This document shows positions 1 through 6,934 of a stretch of 64,000 bases of DNA, one piece after another (the stretch's first letter is position 1; every line of letters begins with the position of its first letter). Source of the stretch: Desulfovibrio sp. JC022 (GTDB taxonomy: Bacteria > Desulfobacterota > Desulfovibrionia > Desulfovibrionales > Desulfovibrionaceae). The position numbers were made by a program, and so were the translations under genes. Under the pieces are notes generated by a model that worked only from the letters and a program-made list of their open reading frames with translations, did no database searches and was not told the origin of the DNA. The DNA lies in assembly GCF_010470665.1 (NCBI RefSeq), contig NZ_VOPZ01000010.1, forward strand, positions 62,001 to 126,000, read 5' to 3'.

Positions 1-1496
1 CAATCAAACCGTTTGAAACCGGCTATGCATTTCTTGTCACCAACAAAGGTAATTTTGTCGCCCATCCAGACGAAGAGGTTCAAGGTAAAAACCTTGATGA
101 TGTCATGTCTGAAGATCACAAATTCAAAATTCTGAGTGCTGTAAAAAACGGGCAGGCCTACTCATATATTCGCATTTCCCCTGAAAGCGGCAAAAGAGAG
201 TATGTCACATACGCTCCTATCAAAGTAGGCAAAACAGAATTCCCCTGGTCCATCGCTCTGGTTATTCCCATGGATAAGGTTGAAGCACAGGCCAACGCCA
301 TAGCTGAGAACAGCATGATCGTCAGTGCTGTTTCAGTCATAGTCCTTCTCGGCATTTTATTTCTGCTGGGTGGAATGATCAGTAAGCCGATCCAAAAAAT
401 TGCCGGATATACCGCCAGCGTTGCAGAAGGCGACCTCGATGCAGAATTGACCATTTCCCAGAAAGACGAAATCGGCCGTATGGCTGACTCATTGCGGGCG
501 ATGGTTGGAGAATTGAAGAAAACAATTCTGAAAGCAGAAGATGAAACCCGCAAGGCCGAAGAGGAATCTCATAAAGCCAGAGAAGCCACTGCTGAAGCGG
601 AAGAAGCACGCCTAAAGGCTGACCGCGCCAGAACTGAAGGATTGCATCATGCAGCCGACCGTGTTGAGCAGGTTCTGGAGCATGTCGTTTCAGCTTCTGA
701 GCAAATGTCTGCACAATCCAATGAATTATTGCAGGGGACTGAAATCCAAAGCGACCGCATCTCATCCACAGCCACAGCAATGGAGGAGATGAACGCAACG
801 GTACTTGAAATCGCCCGGAACGCCGGAGACGCAGCTTCTGCAAGCACCAATGCTCAAGGCAAGGCTGAAAGCGGAGCTACGGTTGTAGGCAAAACCAGAA
901 CCGCACTGGATAACACTGTTTCCGAAGTTAATAATCTTAAAAGTAACATGGAAGAGCTGGACAATCAGGCCAAAGGAACTGAAGCCATCATAGGCGTGAT
1001 TACTGACATTGCCGACCAGACCAACCTGCTTGCGCTTAACGCGGCAATTGAAGCTGCTCGGGCTGGCGAGGCCGGACGCGGATTTGCAGTAGTTGCCGAT
1101 GAGGTACGTAAACTTGCAGAAAAAACCATGTCTGCAACCGGTGAGGTTTCTGATTCCATAGGCGCAATCCAGCGAGTAGCCGAAGAAAATATTAAGTCCA
1201 TGGGGACTGTATTTAAGCGCATAGGAGAAGCCAGCGACTTCTCTGAAAGCTCAGGCGGTGTACTGCACGAAATCGTCTCTGAATCACAGGAGAGTGCGGA
1301 ACAGATTCAAAGCATTGCCACTGCGGCTGAGGAACAGTCTGCAACTTCCGAAGAGATTAACGGAGCCGTAGAAGAAATCAGTAGAATCACGGAAGAGACA
1401 ACCAACAGTGCCCGTGAATTTGCAATGGCACTTGAATCTCTTGCAGAGCAGGTAGCTGAAATGCAAATTATTGTTAAAGATCTGAAGGAAGAATAA
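1..1496 (+). CDS. methyl-accepting chemotaxis protein, 5' truncated
   Basis: The reading frame is open from base 3, so the gene begins before the window; 497 codons are visible. The visible N-terminus ([16 protein letters not shown]) resembles the membrane-distal part of a Cache sensor domain. A hydrophobic segment at visible residues ~103-125 is the second membrane span and is followed by a HAMP region ([19 protein letters not shown]). A long coiled coil follows, with the conserved hairpin tip [20 protein letters not shown], where CheA and CheW bind. Such receptors sense a periplasmic ligand and control flagellar rotation. The C-terminus ends without a CheR/CheB-tethering pentapeptide. The ligand cannot be read from this fragment. 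A terminator follows directly, so it is the last gene of its transcript. Confidence 0.95.
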   Translation, partial: IKPFETGYAFLVTNKGNFVAHPDEEVQGKNLDDVMSEDHKFKILSAVKNGQAYSYIRISPESGKREYVTYAPIKVGKTEFPWSIALVIPMDKVEAQANAIAENSMIVSAVSVIVLLGILFLLGGMISKPIQKIAGYTASVAEGDLDAELTISQKDEIGRMADSLRAMVGELKKTILKAEDETRKAEEESHKAREATAEAEEARLKADRARTEGLHHAADRVEQVLEHVVSASEQMSAQSNELLQGTEIQSDRISSTATAMEEMNATVLEIARNAGDAASASTNAQGKAESGATVVGKTRTALDNTVSEVNNLKSNMEELDNQAKGTEAIIGVITDIADQTNLLALNAAIEAARAGEAGRGFAVVADEVRKLAEKTMSATGEVSDSIGAIQRVAEENIKSMGTVFKRIGEASDFSESSGGVLHEIVSESQESAEQIQSIATAAEEQSATSEEINGAVEEISRITEETTNSAREFAMALESLAEQVAEMQIIVKDLKEE

Positions 1497-1503
1497 GGAA
1501 GTA

Positions 1504-1543
1504 AAGCCCCCAATGCGTTATCACATTGGGGGCTTAACTTTTT
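1504..1543 (+). terminator. intrinsic terminator after the chemoreceptor gene
   Basis: An 11-bp perfect stem (AAGCCCCCAAT / ATTGGGGGCTT at 1504-1514 and 1525-1535) is followed by AACTTTTT, eight bases after the stop codon. It resembles the hairpin at 2453-2486, including the following CTTAACTTTTT. Confidence 0.85.
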
Positions 1544-1634
1544 ATGGAACCAACACCGGAGCACCTACGGTTGGGGATTGGGCTCTTTGCTGACTAAAGT
1601 CTTCACCTTTTCCTTTCAGATCAAGTCGGAACTC

Positions 1635-1833
1635 TTACATTTAATTAACGCAGGCTTTGAAGATTTCAGACTTCATGACCTTCGCTTCCAACTTAGCCGA
1701 GGCAGGCGAATCCCTTCATTCCATCGGAGAACTGCTTGGGCACACCGACAAACGCACAACTGAAATTTACGCTCATCTTTCCAGTGGACACCTGACCCAG
1801 TCGATCCAGAAGCTTTCCTATCATCCAGAGTAA
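1635..1833 (+). pseudogene. C-terminal remnant of a tyrosine integrase, frameshifted
   Basis: One frame reads NAGFEDFRLHDLR up to base 1685. The adjacent frame continues from 1684 as ASNLAEAGESLHSIGELLGH, then TDKRTTEIYAHLSSGHL, to the stop at 1831-1833. Together these are the box II region of a tyrosine recombinase: HxLR, then LGH, then the Y of the catalytic IYAHL motif. The HTFA stretch between R and S is missing, as expected from a deletion of about 11 bases at the repeated CCTTCGC. No N-terminal half is visible. It lies just inside a tRNA-like fragment and is probably what remains of the oldest element at this site. Confidence 0.75.
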
Positions 1834-1843
1834 TTTGCACTAC

Positions 1844-2275
1844 TCATTTCAAGCTAAGTAGGACTAAGGTCAACACAGTGAAGAAGTGAGCTATCTTGAA
1901 TATATAAGAACTCACTTTCTCTTGAAGTCCCTCACCCCCCAAAGACATATCACTGGGGTGGGGATGGGAAAAAGTTGTAGCATACGCAATTGTCGCTGAA
2001 ATACCTTGAAGCCATATTGTAGAATCAATTTTGTAGCTTGAAAAACAAAGCACGCTGAGCAGCATAAGCAAAAACAATAAAACACTCAGAACGAAGCTTT
2101 TGACAAATGACTCATGTACTTTTTTAAATATTTCTAAATGGTGATCTTTGACTAAATTCGGAAACTTTCTTCTTGTATAAGATTCCGCCGAAGGCCAGTG
2201 ACATAGAATCAGAATAGTTAGGATGATCTGACCCTTCCAATCTTTTATCTCAGATTCAACATCAAAATTATTCAT
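1844..2275 (-). CDS. hypothetical membrane protein
   Basis: A 143-residue protein that I do not recognise. It has a charged N-terminus followed by hydrophobic stretches around IILTILILCHW, FVLSVLLFLLMLLSVLCFSS and FFTVLTLVLLSL, so two or three membrane segments are likely. I chose the ATG at 2275 over the one at 2287 because a GGAG lies six bases upstream of it. It sits between the integrase remnant and the displaced tRNA end at 2497, so it may be cargo of the decayed element. No partner gene is adjacent and no function can be assigned. Confidence 0.55.
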   Translation of the reverse strand: MNNFDVESEIKDWKGQIILTILILCHWPSAESYTRRKFPNLVKDHHLEIFKKVHESFVKSFVLSVLLFLLMLLSVLCFSSYKIDSTIWLQGISATIAYATTFSHPHPSDMSLGGEGLQEKVSSYIFKIAHFFTVLTLVLLSLK

Positions 2276-2405
2276 CAAGAACTCCATTTCTTAATTTACT
2301 CTTATCTGCCAATAACTCTATCCCTTAAAATTTCGAACTATCAACTACAGGTATGAGCATATACTCTTTCTCAAACCGCCACCACAACCGTCACCCAAAT
2401 TGAAT

Positions 2406-2426
2406 TTTGCGTACAATTTGCGTACA
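2406..2426. repeat. tandem TTTGCGTACA, candidate end repeat of the decayed element
   Basis: TTTGCGTACA occurs at 2406-2415 and 2417-2426, an 11-bp period. The pair lies ~70-90 bp left of the tRNA fragment at 2497, the same layout as the GGTACC motifs left of 23923 and the GGGTAGCA motifs left of the tRNA gene. By analogy these could be integrase arm sites of the oldest element. Confidence 0.4.
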
Positions 2427-2446
2427 CAGCCACTTTTCGGCCCATA

Positions 2447-2495
2447 CAAAGAAAGCCTCACAATGCGATAAAACACTGTGAGGCTTAACTTTTTC
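2447..2495 (-). terminator. hairpin terminator downstream of a displaced tRNA-Thr 3' end
   Basis: The stem AAGCCTCACA / TGTGAGGCTT (2453-2462, 2477-2486) has a T-rich tail on the minus strand (complement of AAAGAAA) and a T run on the plus strand (2491-2494). Read on the minus strand it directly follows the CCA end of the tRNA fragment, as expected of the terminator the tRNA used before it was displaced. Confidence 0.65.
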
Positions 2496-2496
2496 A

Positions 2497-2545
2497 TGGA
2501 GCCAACGAGGCGAATTGAACGCCCGGCCTGCTGGTTACGAATCAG
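2497..2545 (-). repeat. displaced tRNA-Thr(CGT) 3' end, left att site of element A
   Basis: These 49 bases match the 3' part of the intact tRNA-Thr gene (41809-41857) except for six positions. The six differences lie in the two arms of the T stem and still allow pairing (GGGCG with CGCCT instead of GTCGG with CCGAT). It is therefore a variant tRNA end, not random decay. An integrase gene starts 169 bp to the right. Confidence 0.8.
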
Positions 2546-2659
2546 ATTTGAATTTTTTCCTAAATACGCTATATACCACCTTATCTACTTGAATTACTGG
2601 ACTTTTAGACCACCTAGACTTTCAGAAATGTTCATGTAATATCAGCTTAAGCAACAAAA

Positions 2660-2685
2660 AAGAGGTACCAAAGTGGTACTCAATT
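2660..2685. repeat. GGTACC-type end repeats, left end of element A
   Basis: AAGAGGTACCA (2660-2670) and TGGTACTCAATT (2674-2685) lie between the att fragment and the integrase start. The same two motifs recur at the right end of element A (GGTACCA at 23837, TTGGTACTCAATT at 23863). AAGAGGTACCA also occurs inside the integrase gene at 2831-2841. They are likely arm-type integrase or excisionase sites. Confidence 0.55.
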
Positions 2686-2713
2686 TTAACTCTGATTCTT
2701 CCAAGGTGTATAA

Positions 2714-3892
2714 ATGCGTAAATGGATCACTTCCGCAAAATATCCCGGCATTCGCTGGTATGAACACTCCACCAGAAAACACGGTCCCCGCCCCGACCGC
2801 TGCTTCGGCCTTCGTTACTCCCATAATGGCAAGAGGTACCAGCCGACTCTGGGTTGGGCATCAGCAGGATGGACCGAAGCCAAGGCTGCACTCACTCTGG
2901 CCGAACTGAAAGAAAATATCAGAACTGGCGAAGGCTGCATTTCCCTGACCGAAAAGAGGGAGCTCGCAGAGAAAAAGCGCGAAGAAAAGGCCATTAAGAA
3001 AGCAAAAGACAAGAAAGCCAGCGTTACCTACTCACAATTCTGGGAGAAATACTACTGGCCGCAGCAGAAGCACAAAGCCAAGGGTTCAGTAAGGACCGAG
3101 GAAGGACTTTACCGGAACTGGATCGCTCCCTTCATCGGCGATATGCCGCTCAGCGAAGTTCGCCCTAAGGACATTGAAAAGATCAAAACCGCCCTGCTCA
3201 AGAAAAAACGGGCAACCTCCACAATCAAATACACCTTCGGAACGATTTCCCATCTCTGGAACATGGCCCGCCGTGACGAGTATGTGCATGGCGATTCACC
3301 GACCACTAAAATTTCAGTCCCCAAGCACGATAACCGCAGAGAACGGTTCCTCACTCCCGAAGAAGCCAAAACGCTGCTGGCCGAACTGAAACAACATCGC
3401 GGCCACACCCATGACATGGCCCTGCTCGCTCTGCGTTGCGGCCTGCGCTTCGGCGAAATTGCGGCCCTCACATGGCACGATCTTGATTTGGAAGGAAAGA
3501 AGCTCTCCATCAGGGACACCAAAGGCAAGGTCAACCGCCAAGCCTACCTGCTCAGCGACACACTCGAAATGCTCTCCAGTCGCTTTGACGAACACAAAGG
3601 GCCAGACTCGGATCTGATCTTCCCATCCAGAAACGGCAAAGTCATGGATACGGTTTCAAACATCTTTCCGCGAATCGTTAATCCCATGTTCAATGAAGGA
3701 GTCACCGACAAACGGCTCCGGGTCTACTTCCATACCCTGCGACACACCTTCGCTTCATGGCTGGTCCAGCGCGGCGTGGATTTGTACAGCGTGAAAGAAC
3801 TCATGGGACACGAGGATTTCAAAATGACCCAGCGGTACAGCCACCTTTCCCCGGATGGATTGATGCGGGCTGTAGAAGTTTTGGAGGAGTAG
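2714..3892 (+). CDS. tyrosine recombinase / site-specific integrase (element A)
   Basis: A 392-residue phage-type integrase. The N-terminus (about 1-60) looks like an arm-binding domain. A SAM-like core-binding domain (FWEKYYWPQQ, about 105-200) precedes the catalytic domain. Catalytic residues are visible in order: R in CGLRFGEI, K in RDTKGKVN, HxLR in FHTLRHTFASW, H in LMGHEDF, and the nucleophile Y in TQRYSHL. It cuts and rejoins DNA at the tRNA-Thr 3' end to insert or excise the element. It lies next to the displaced tRNA end at 2497 and points into the element. AAGG upstream of the ATG is the likely ribosome site. It is clearly related to the integrase at 24125 (both share NxxF/PxxVK and HTFASWLVQ), consistent with use of the same target. 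Confidence 0.93.
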   Translation: MRKWITSAKYPGIRWYEHSTRKHGPRPDRCFGLRYSHNGKRYQPTLGWASAGWTEAKAALTLAELKENIRTGEGCISLTEKRELAEKKREEKAIKKAKDKKASVTYSQFWEKYYWPQQKHKAKGSVRTEEGLYRNWIAPFIGDMPLSEVRPKDIEKIKTALLKKKRATSTIKYTFGTISHLWNMARRDEYVHGDSPTTKISVPKHDNRRERFLTPEEAKTLLAELKQHRGHTHDMALLALRCGLRFGEIAALTWHDLDLEGKKLSIRDTKGKVNRQAYLLSDTLEMLSSRFDEHKGPDSDLIFPSRNGKVMDTVSNIFPRIVNPMFNEGVTDKRLRVYFHTLRHTFASWLVQRGVDLYSVKELMGHEDFKMTQRYSHLSPDGLMRAVEVLEE

Positions 3893-3909
3893 CATTTTCC
3901 AATAATTCT

Positions 3910-4031
3910 TGTCCTTATCTGTCACCCGCTGTCTTTTTTTGTCTTTCTCTGTCTTTATTCTTTACTAATTGATATTTTAAAGAATTTTCCAAAAACAGCT
4001 TCGCAAAGACAAATAATGACAGATAAGGACA
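3910..4031. repeat. helically phased TGTC repeats flanked by a 15-bp inverted repeat
   Basis: TGTC occurs at 3910, 3920, 3930, 3940 and 3950, exactly every 10 bp. The first copy begins the 15-mer TGTCCTTATCTGTCA (3910-3924), whose perfect reverse complement is at 4017-4031, 92 bp away. The tract follows the integrase gene and abuts the structured repeat at 4041. The spacing would put all sites on one face of the helix, as in iterons or cooperative operators. The binding protein is unknown. Confidence 0.7.
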
Positions 4032-4040
4032 TGGCGTCCC

Positions 4041-4142
4041 AAGGCAGGACAGGTAAGGTAGGCCCACTTTTTCAAAGCGGTGTCCCTTACGTCCTGCCCA
4101 GCCTTGGGCTGAGGGTGGCTTATTCACCTTCGGTTCAACGTG
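4041..4142 (-). repeat. structured ~102-bp repeat, copy 1 (candidate oriT)
   Basis: On the minus strand this matches the copies at 19903-20005 and 40117-40218. The fold is a CTCAGCC/GGCTGGG hairpin, then a long inverted repeat (GCAGGAC + GTAAGG... with ...CCTTAC + GTCCTGC) enclosing a small CCGCTTT/AAAGTGG hairpin. It ends in GTCCTGCC, close to the MOBP nic core. It lies downstream of the element A integrase, in opposite orientation to the other two copies. Confidence 0.7.
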
Positions 4143-4185
4143 TTTAGTTGATGGAATTGGGGCTGCTCACTTTTTATCGTCGCGA

Positions 4186-4306
4186 TTAAAACCCAGTTAA
4201 GAAAATCGCTTAAGCTGCAATCCATATAACGTGCTGTTTTTTATTGGACACACACAAAGACGGTTCGCATAAAAGGGTTTGAGAGTTAAAACCCAGTTAA
4301 GAAAAT
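4186..4306 (+). repeat. 21-bp direct repeat, exactly 100 bp apart
   Basis: TTAAAACCCAGTTAAGAAAA plus one more T is found at 4186-4206 and again at 4286-4306. The sequence between holds no convincing reading frame. Both copies lie upstream of the end of the DUF1016 gene, in the gap that also holds the phased repeats and the candidate oriT. The function is unknown. Confidence 0.7.
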
Positions 4307-4361
4307 AATCTTGTGCCACCACGGAACATATCCCGCGCGAGGGTTATTTGGGTCAGCCTGT

Positions 4362-5480
4362 TTATTCCGAAGAATCTTTCAATTCAACTAAATCTGCTTC
4401 AATCTCTTCAATGGTGGGCATGCTGCCCTTTAAATTTTCCGGCAATTCTTCAGTCAGCACAAACTCGCTCACACCCATAGGCTTGTTAATATCACGCAGA
4501 GCAAATTCTGTTTCAATTTTATTTTTATCGCGGCAAAGAAGCATGCCTATTGTGGGGTTGTCTTCTTCTGATTTCAAAAGGCTGTCTACGGCTGAAAGAT
4601 AAAAATTAAGTTTCCCTGCGTACTCAGGGATGAATTTGGTATTCTTCAGTTCCACCACAACATAACAGCGCAAAGTGATATGATAGAAAAGCAAATCCAG
4701 ATAGTAATCACTTTCCCCCACTTCCAAATGATATTGCTTACCCACAAAAGCAAAGCCTTTGCCGAGTTCAAGCAAAAATTTAGTAATATGCCCGACTAGC
4801 TGTTGTTCAATATCCCGTTCATTATAGGGCTGGGTCAGAGTAAGAAAATCAAAATTGTAGGGATCTTTTACTATTTGCTGCGCTAAGTCTGACTGCGGAG
4901 CAGGAAGCGTACAATCAAAATTTGTAATTGCTTTTCCCTGACGTTCAAACAGATCTGATTTAATTTGCAAAGCCAGAACGTCCCGACTCCAACCATTTGA
5001 TAAGACTTCATCAATGTAGAAACGGGCCTCTTCATAATCCTTGATTTTATCCAAGATTATTTTGATATGACTCCAAGGCAACCTACCAGCAATACAAGAA
5101 ATTATTTCCGGGATATTTTGTGCCCCGGAGGGAGGCACAATTCCATCTTCATTTTGTGCCCCGATGCGGGGCACAATTAAAGAGTCGACCGGGAACTCAG
5201 CAAAAAAACTATAAAACTTCTTAATATAATAGAGGTTACGCCGGGAAAATCCTTGAACGCCAACAAATTCTGATTTCAAATCCTGCGAAAGTTGGTCAAT
5301 TACTTTGTTACCCCAGTTATTTTCATTCAGCTTTACGGCAATCGATTCACCCAATTCCCAATAAAAGAGGATCAGTTCTCTATTGGCAGCTAAAGCCGAA
5401 CGTAGTTGCGCTCGGGCAACACGTCCTTTTATCTCTTTAAGCCATGATGCGTATTGTGAATCAAATTTTGAAATGCTCAT
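4362..5480 (-). CDS. DUF1016/YhcG-family PD-(D/E)XK nuclease-like protein
   Basis: The 372-residue protein has the family's two parts. The N-terminal DUF1016 helical domain (about 10-95) includes AANRELILFYWELGESI and GVQGFSRRNLYYIKKFY. The C-terminal nuclease fold (about 215-350) includes GESDYYLDLLFYHITLRCYV, then VVELKNTKF, which gives the D...ELK catalytic pattern. Length is typical. Such proteins are frequent in mobile elements and defence islands; their substrates are mostly unproven. It is a single gene on the minus strand between the integrase region and the CRISPR trailer. Two palindromic 28-bp units (5115-5178) encode a short duplicated loop between the domains. Confidence 0.88.
   Translation of the reverse strand: MSISKFDSQYASWLKEIKGRVARAQLRSALAANRELILFYWELGESIAVKLNENNWGNKVIDQLSQDLKSEFVGVQGFSRRNLYYIKKFYSFFAEFPVDSLIVPRIGAQNEDGIVPPSGAQNIPEIISCIAGRLPWSHIKIILDKIKDYEEARFYIDEVLSNGWSRDVLALQIKSDLFERQGKAITNFDCTLPAPQSDLAQQIVKDPYNFDFLTLTQPYNERDIEQQLVGHITKFLLELGKGFAFVGKQYHLEVGESDYYLDLLFYHITLRCYVVVELKNTKFIPEYAGKLNFYLSAVDSLLKSEEDNPTIGMLLCRDKNKIETEFALRDINKPMGVSEFVLTEELPENLKGSMPTIEEIEADLVELKDSSE
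5115..5178 (-). repeat. two in-frame palindromic 28-bp units inside the DUF1016 gene
   Basis: The units at 5115-5142 and 5151-5178 share ATTTTGTGCCCCG at one end and GGCACAATT at the other. Each can form a TGTGCCCC/GGGGCACA-type hairpin. On the coding strand each encodes IVPxxGAQN, so the product has a tandem linker at about residues 101-122. It looks like a small palindrome that spread within the gene without breaking the frame. Confidence 0.75.
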
Positions 5481-5602
5481 AATTTTCTTAAAATAAACTC
5501 GACGTTAGGCGTTAATTCGTTGCTGATTGATCTATACGCTAGATCAACAACATAGTCTTTTGTTTTTACGCATACAAATGTTAATATGAATCTTAGTTTG
5601 CT

Positions 5603-6934
5603 GTTTCAATCCACGCCCCTGTGCGGGGGGCGACCTAACGACGGCTACCACAGCAAAACAACCCACGTGTTTCAATCCACGCCCCATGCAGGGGACGACA
5701 TCCACGGGTAAGGTAAGCTGCAACGTTTTCGAAGTTTCAATCCACAGCCCCGAACGAGGGGCGACTTCTCAAAATAAACCGATCATACCAAAATCCAGTA
5801 TTTCAATCCACGCCCCCGCATGAGGAGCGACCCATCCGTAAAGAGAAGAAGACCAGAGCTTGGGAGTTTCAATCCACGCTCCCGCACGGGGAGCGACTCG
5901 GGCTGTTCGTAACCAGCTGCAATGGTGGTCAGGTTTCAATCCACGCCCCTCTGTTAGGGACTACGTAAGTTCATTTGCTTTATTTTCAACGCAAATATTT
6001 CAATCACGCCCCCGCATAGGGAGCGACCAGCAAGCAGCACAAAAATGTTTTGCAAGCCATTGTTTCAATCCGCGCCCTCGTACGAGGGAGGCGACTCGAA
6101 CAATTTAAATCCGCGTAAGCGGCGGGAGGGTTTCAATCCACGATCCATACTAGAAGCGACTTCCAGATTACTTTTTTACCCTGTTTGTAATACGGGTTTC
6201 AATCCATGCCCCCGCGCGGAAAGCCACTTCTGGATGGTGCGCTTGTTAACGTTATCTATCATATTTCAGTCACGCTCCCGTATGAGGAGCGACACGCCGA
6301 AAGACGAGGTGAACGCATTTATCATCCAGTTTCAATCCGTGCCCCCGAGCGGAAGGCGACGAGCGAGTCCGCCACGGGCATGTCCAACGCCCTGTTTCAA
6401 TCCACGTCCTCGTGCAGGGAGGGGCAACATGTATCCATAGCGTGAAATGTATCCATCGGGTGGTTTCAACCCACGCCCTCGTACGGGAACGACTCGGCAA
6501 GATCGCACTGCAACACATCGACCAGACCGTTTCAACCCGCACCCCCGCATAGAGGGTGACTGTTGTCCAACAGCCCGAAGGTTGCGAATACGTCGTTTCA
6601 ATCCACGCCCCCACAAAAGGCGACTAGCAAACATACGACGGCGACGTTAGGCCACTTCGTTTCAGTCTACACCCTGCTTTATAGAGTGGCAAACAGCTTC
6701 ACGATTTTCAAGCCACTTCCCCATGCAGGGAGCAACCTGTATCCTCAAAACGAAAAACCGGTATACCTTTATTTCAATCCACGTCCCCACGCGGAGGACT
6801 ACTTATCCATGCTCATCGGTGCAGCACACCAGATGCTGTTTCAACCCACGCCCCCCGCGGGGGGCGACTGGCTGTATTCGATGATGACGTTGGGCATGTC
6901 TGCGTTTCAATCCACGCCCCCGCGTAGGGGCGAC
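5603..6934 (-). repeat. leader-distal block of 21 diverged CRISPR repeats
   Basis: Repeat starts on the plus strand are 5603, 5669, 5734, 5800, 5866, 5933, 5997, 6062, 6130, 6196, 6263, 6329, 6394, 6463, 6529, 6595, 6659, ~6704, 6771, 6838 and 6904. Units are 30-35 bp. Most carry a C-rich stem (CGCCCC...GGGGCG) in place of CGCTCCC...GGGAGCG. The 5866 and 6263 units keep the T:A-containing form. The GTTTCAATCC end is best kept, with G-to-A or C/T changes at 5800, 5997, 6263, 6463, 6529, 6659, 6771 and 6838. The change to perfect repeats at 6969 is abrupt. Confidence 0.85.

Noticed and set aside
1544-1575. A fourth copy of the tRNA-Thr 3' end (TGGAACCAAC...)
   Set aside because: Only about ten bases fit and the T-arm sequence is lost. 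I kept it only as weak support for the oldest element, not as a feature.
5898-5932. The spacer after the 5866 repeat contains TTCGTAACCAGC, also present in the tRNA-Thr anticodon arm
   Set aside because: A 12-base match among 69 spacers and 64 kb is expected by chance. The rest of the spacer does not match the tRNA or att region.
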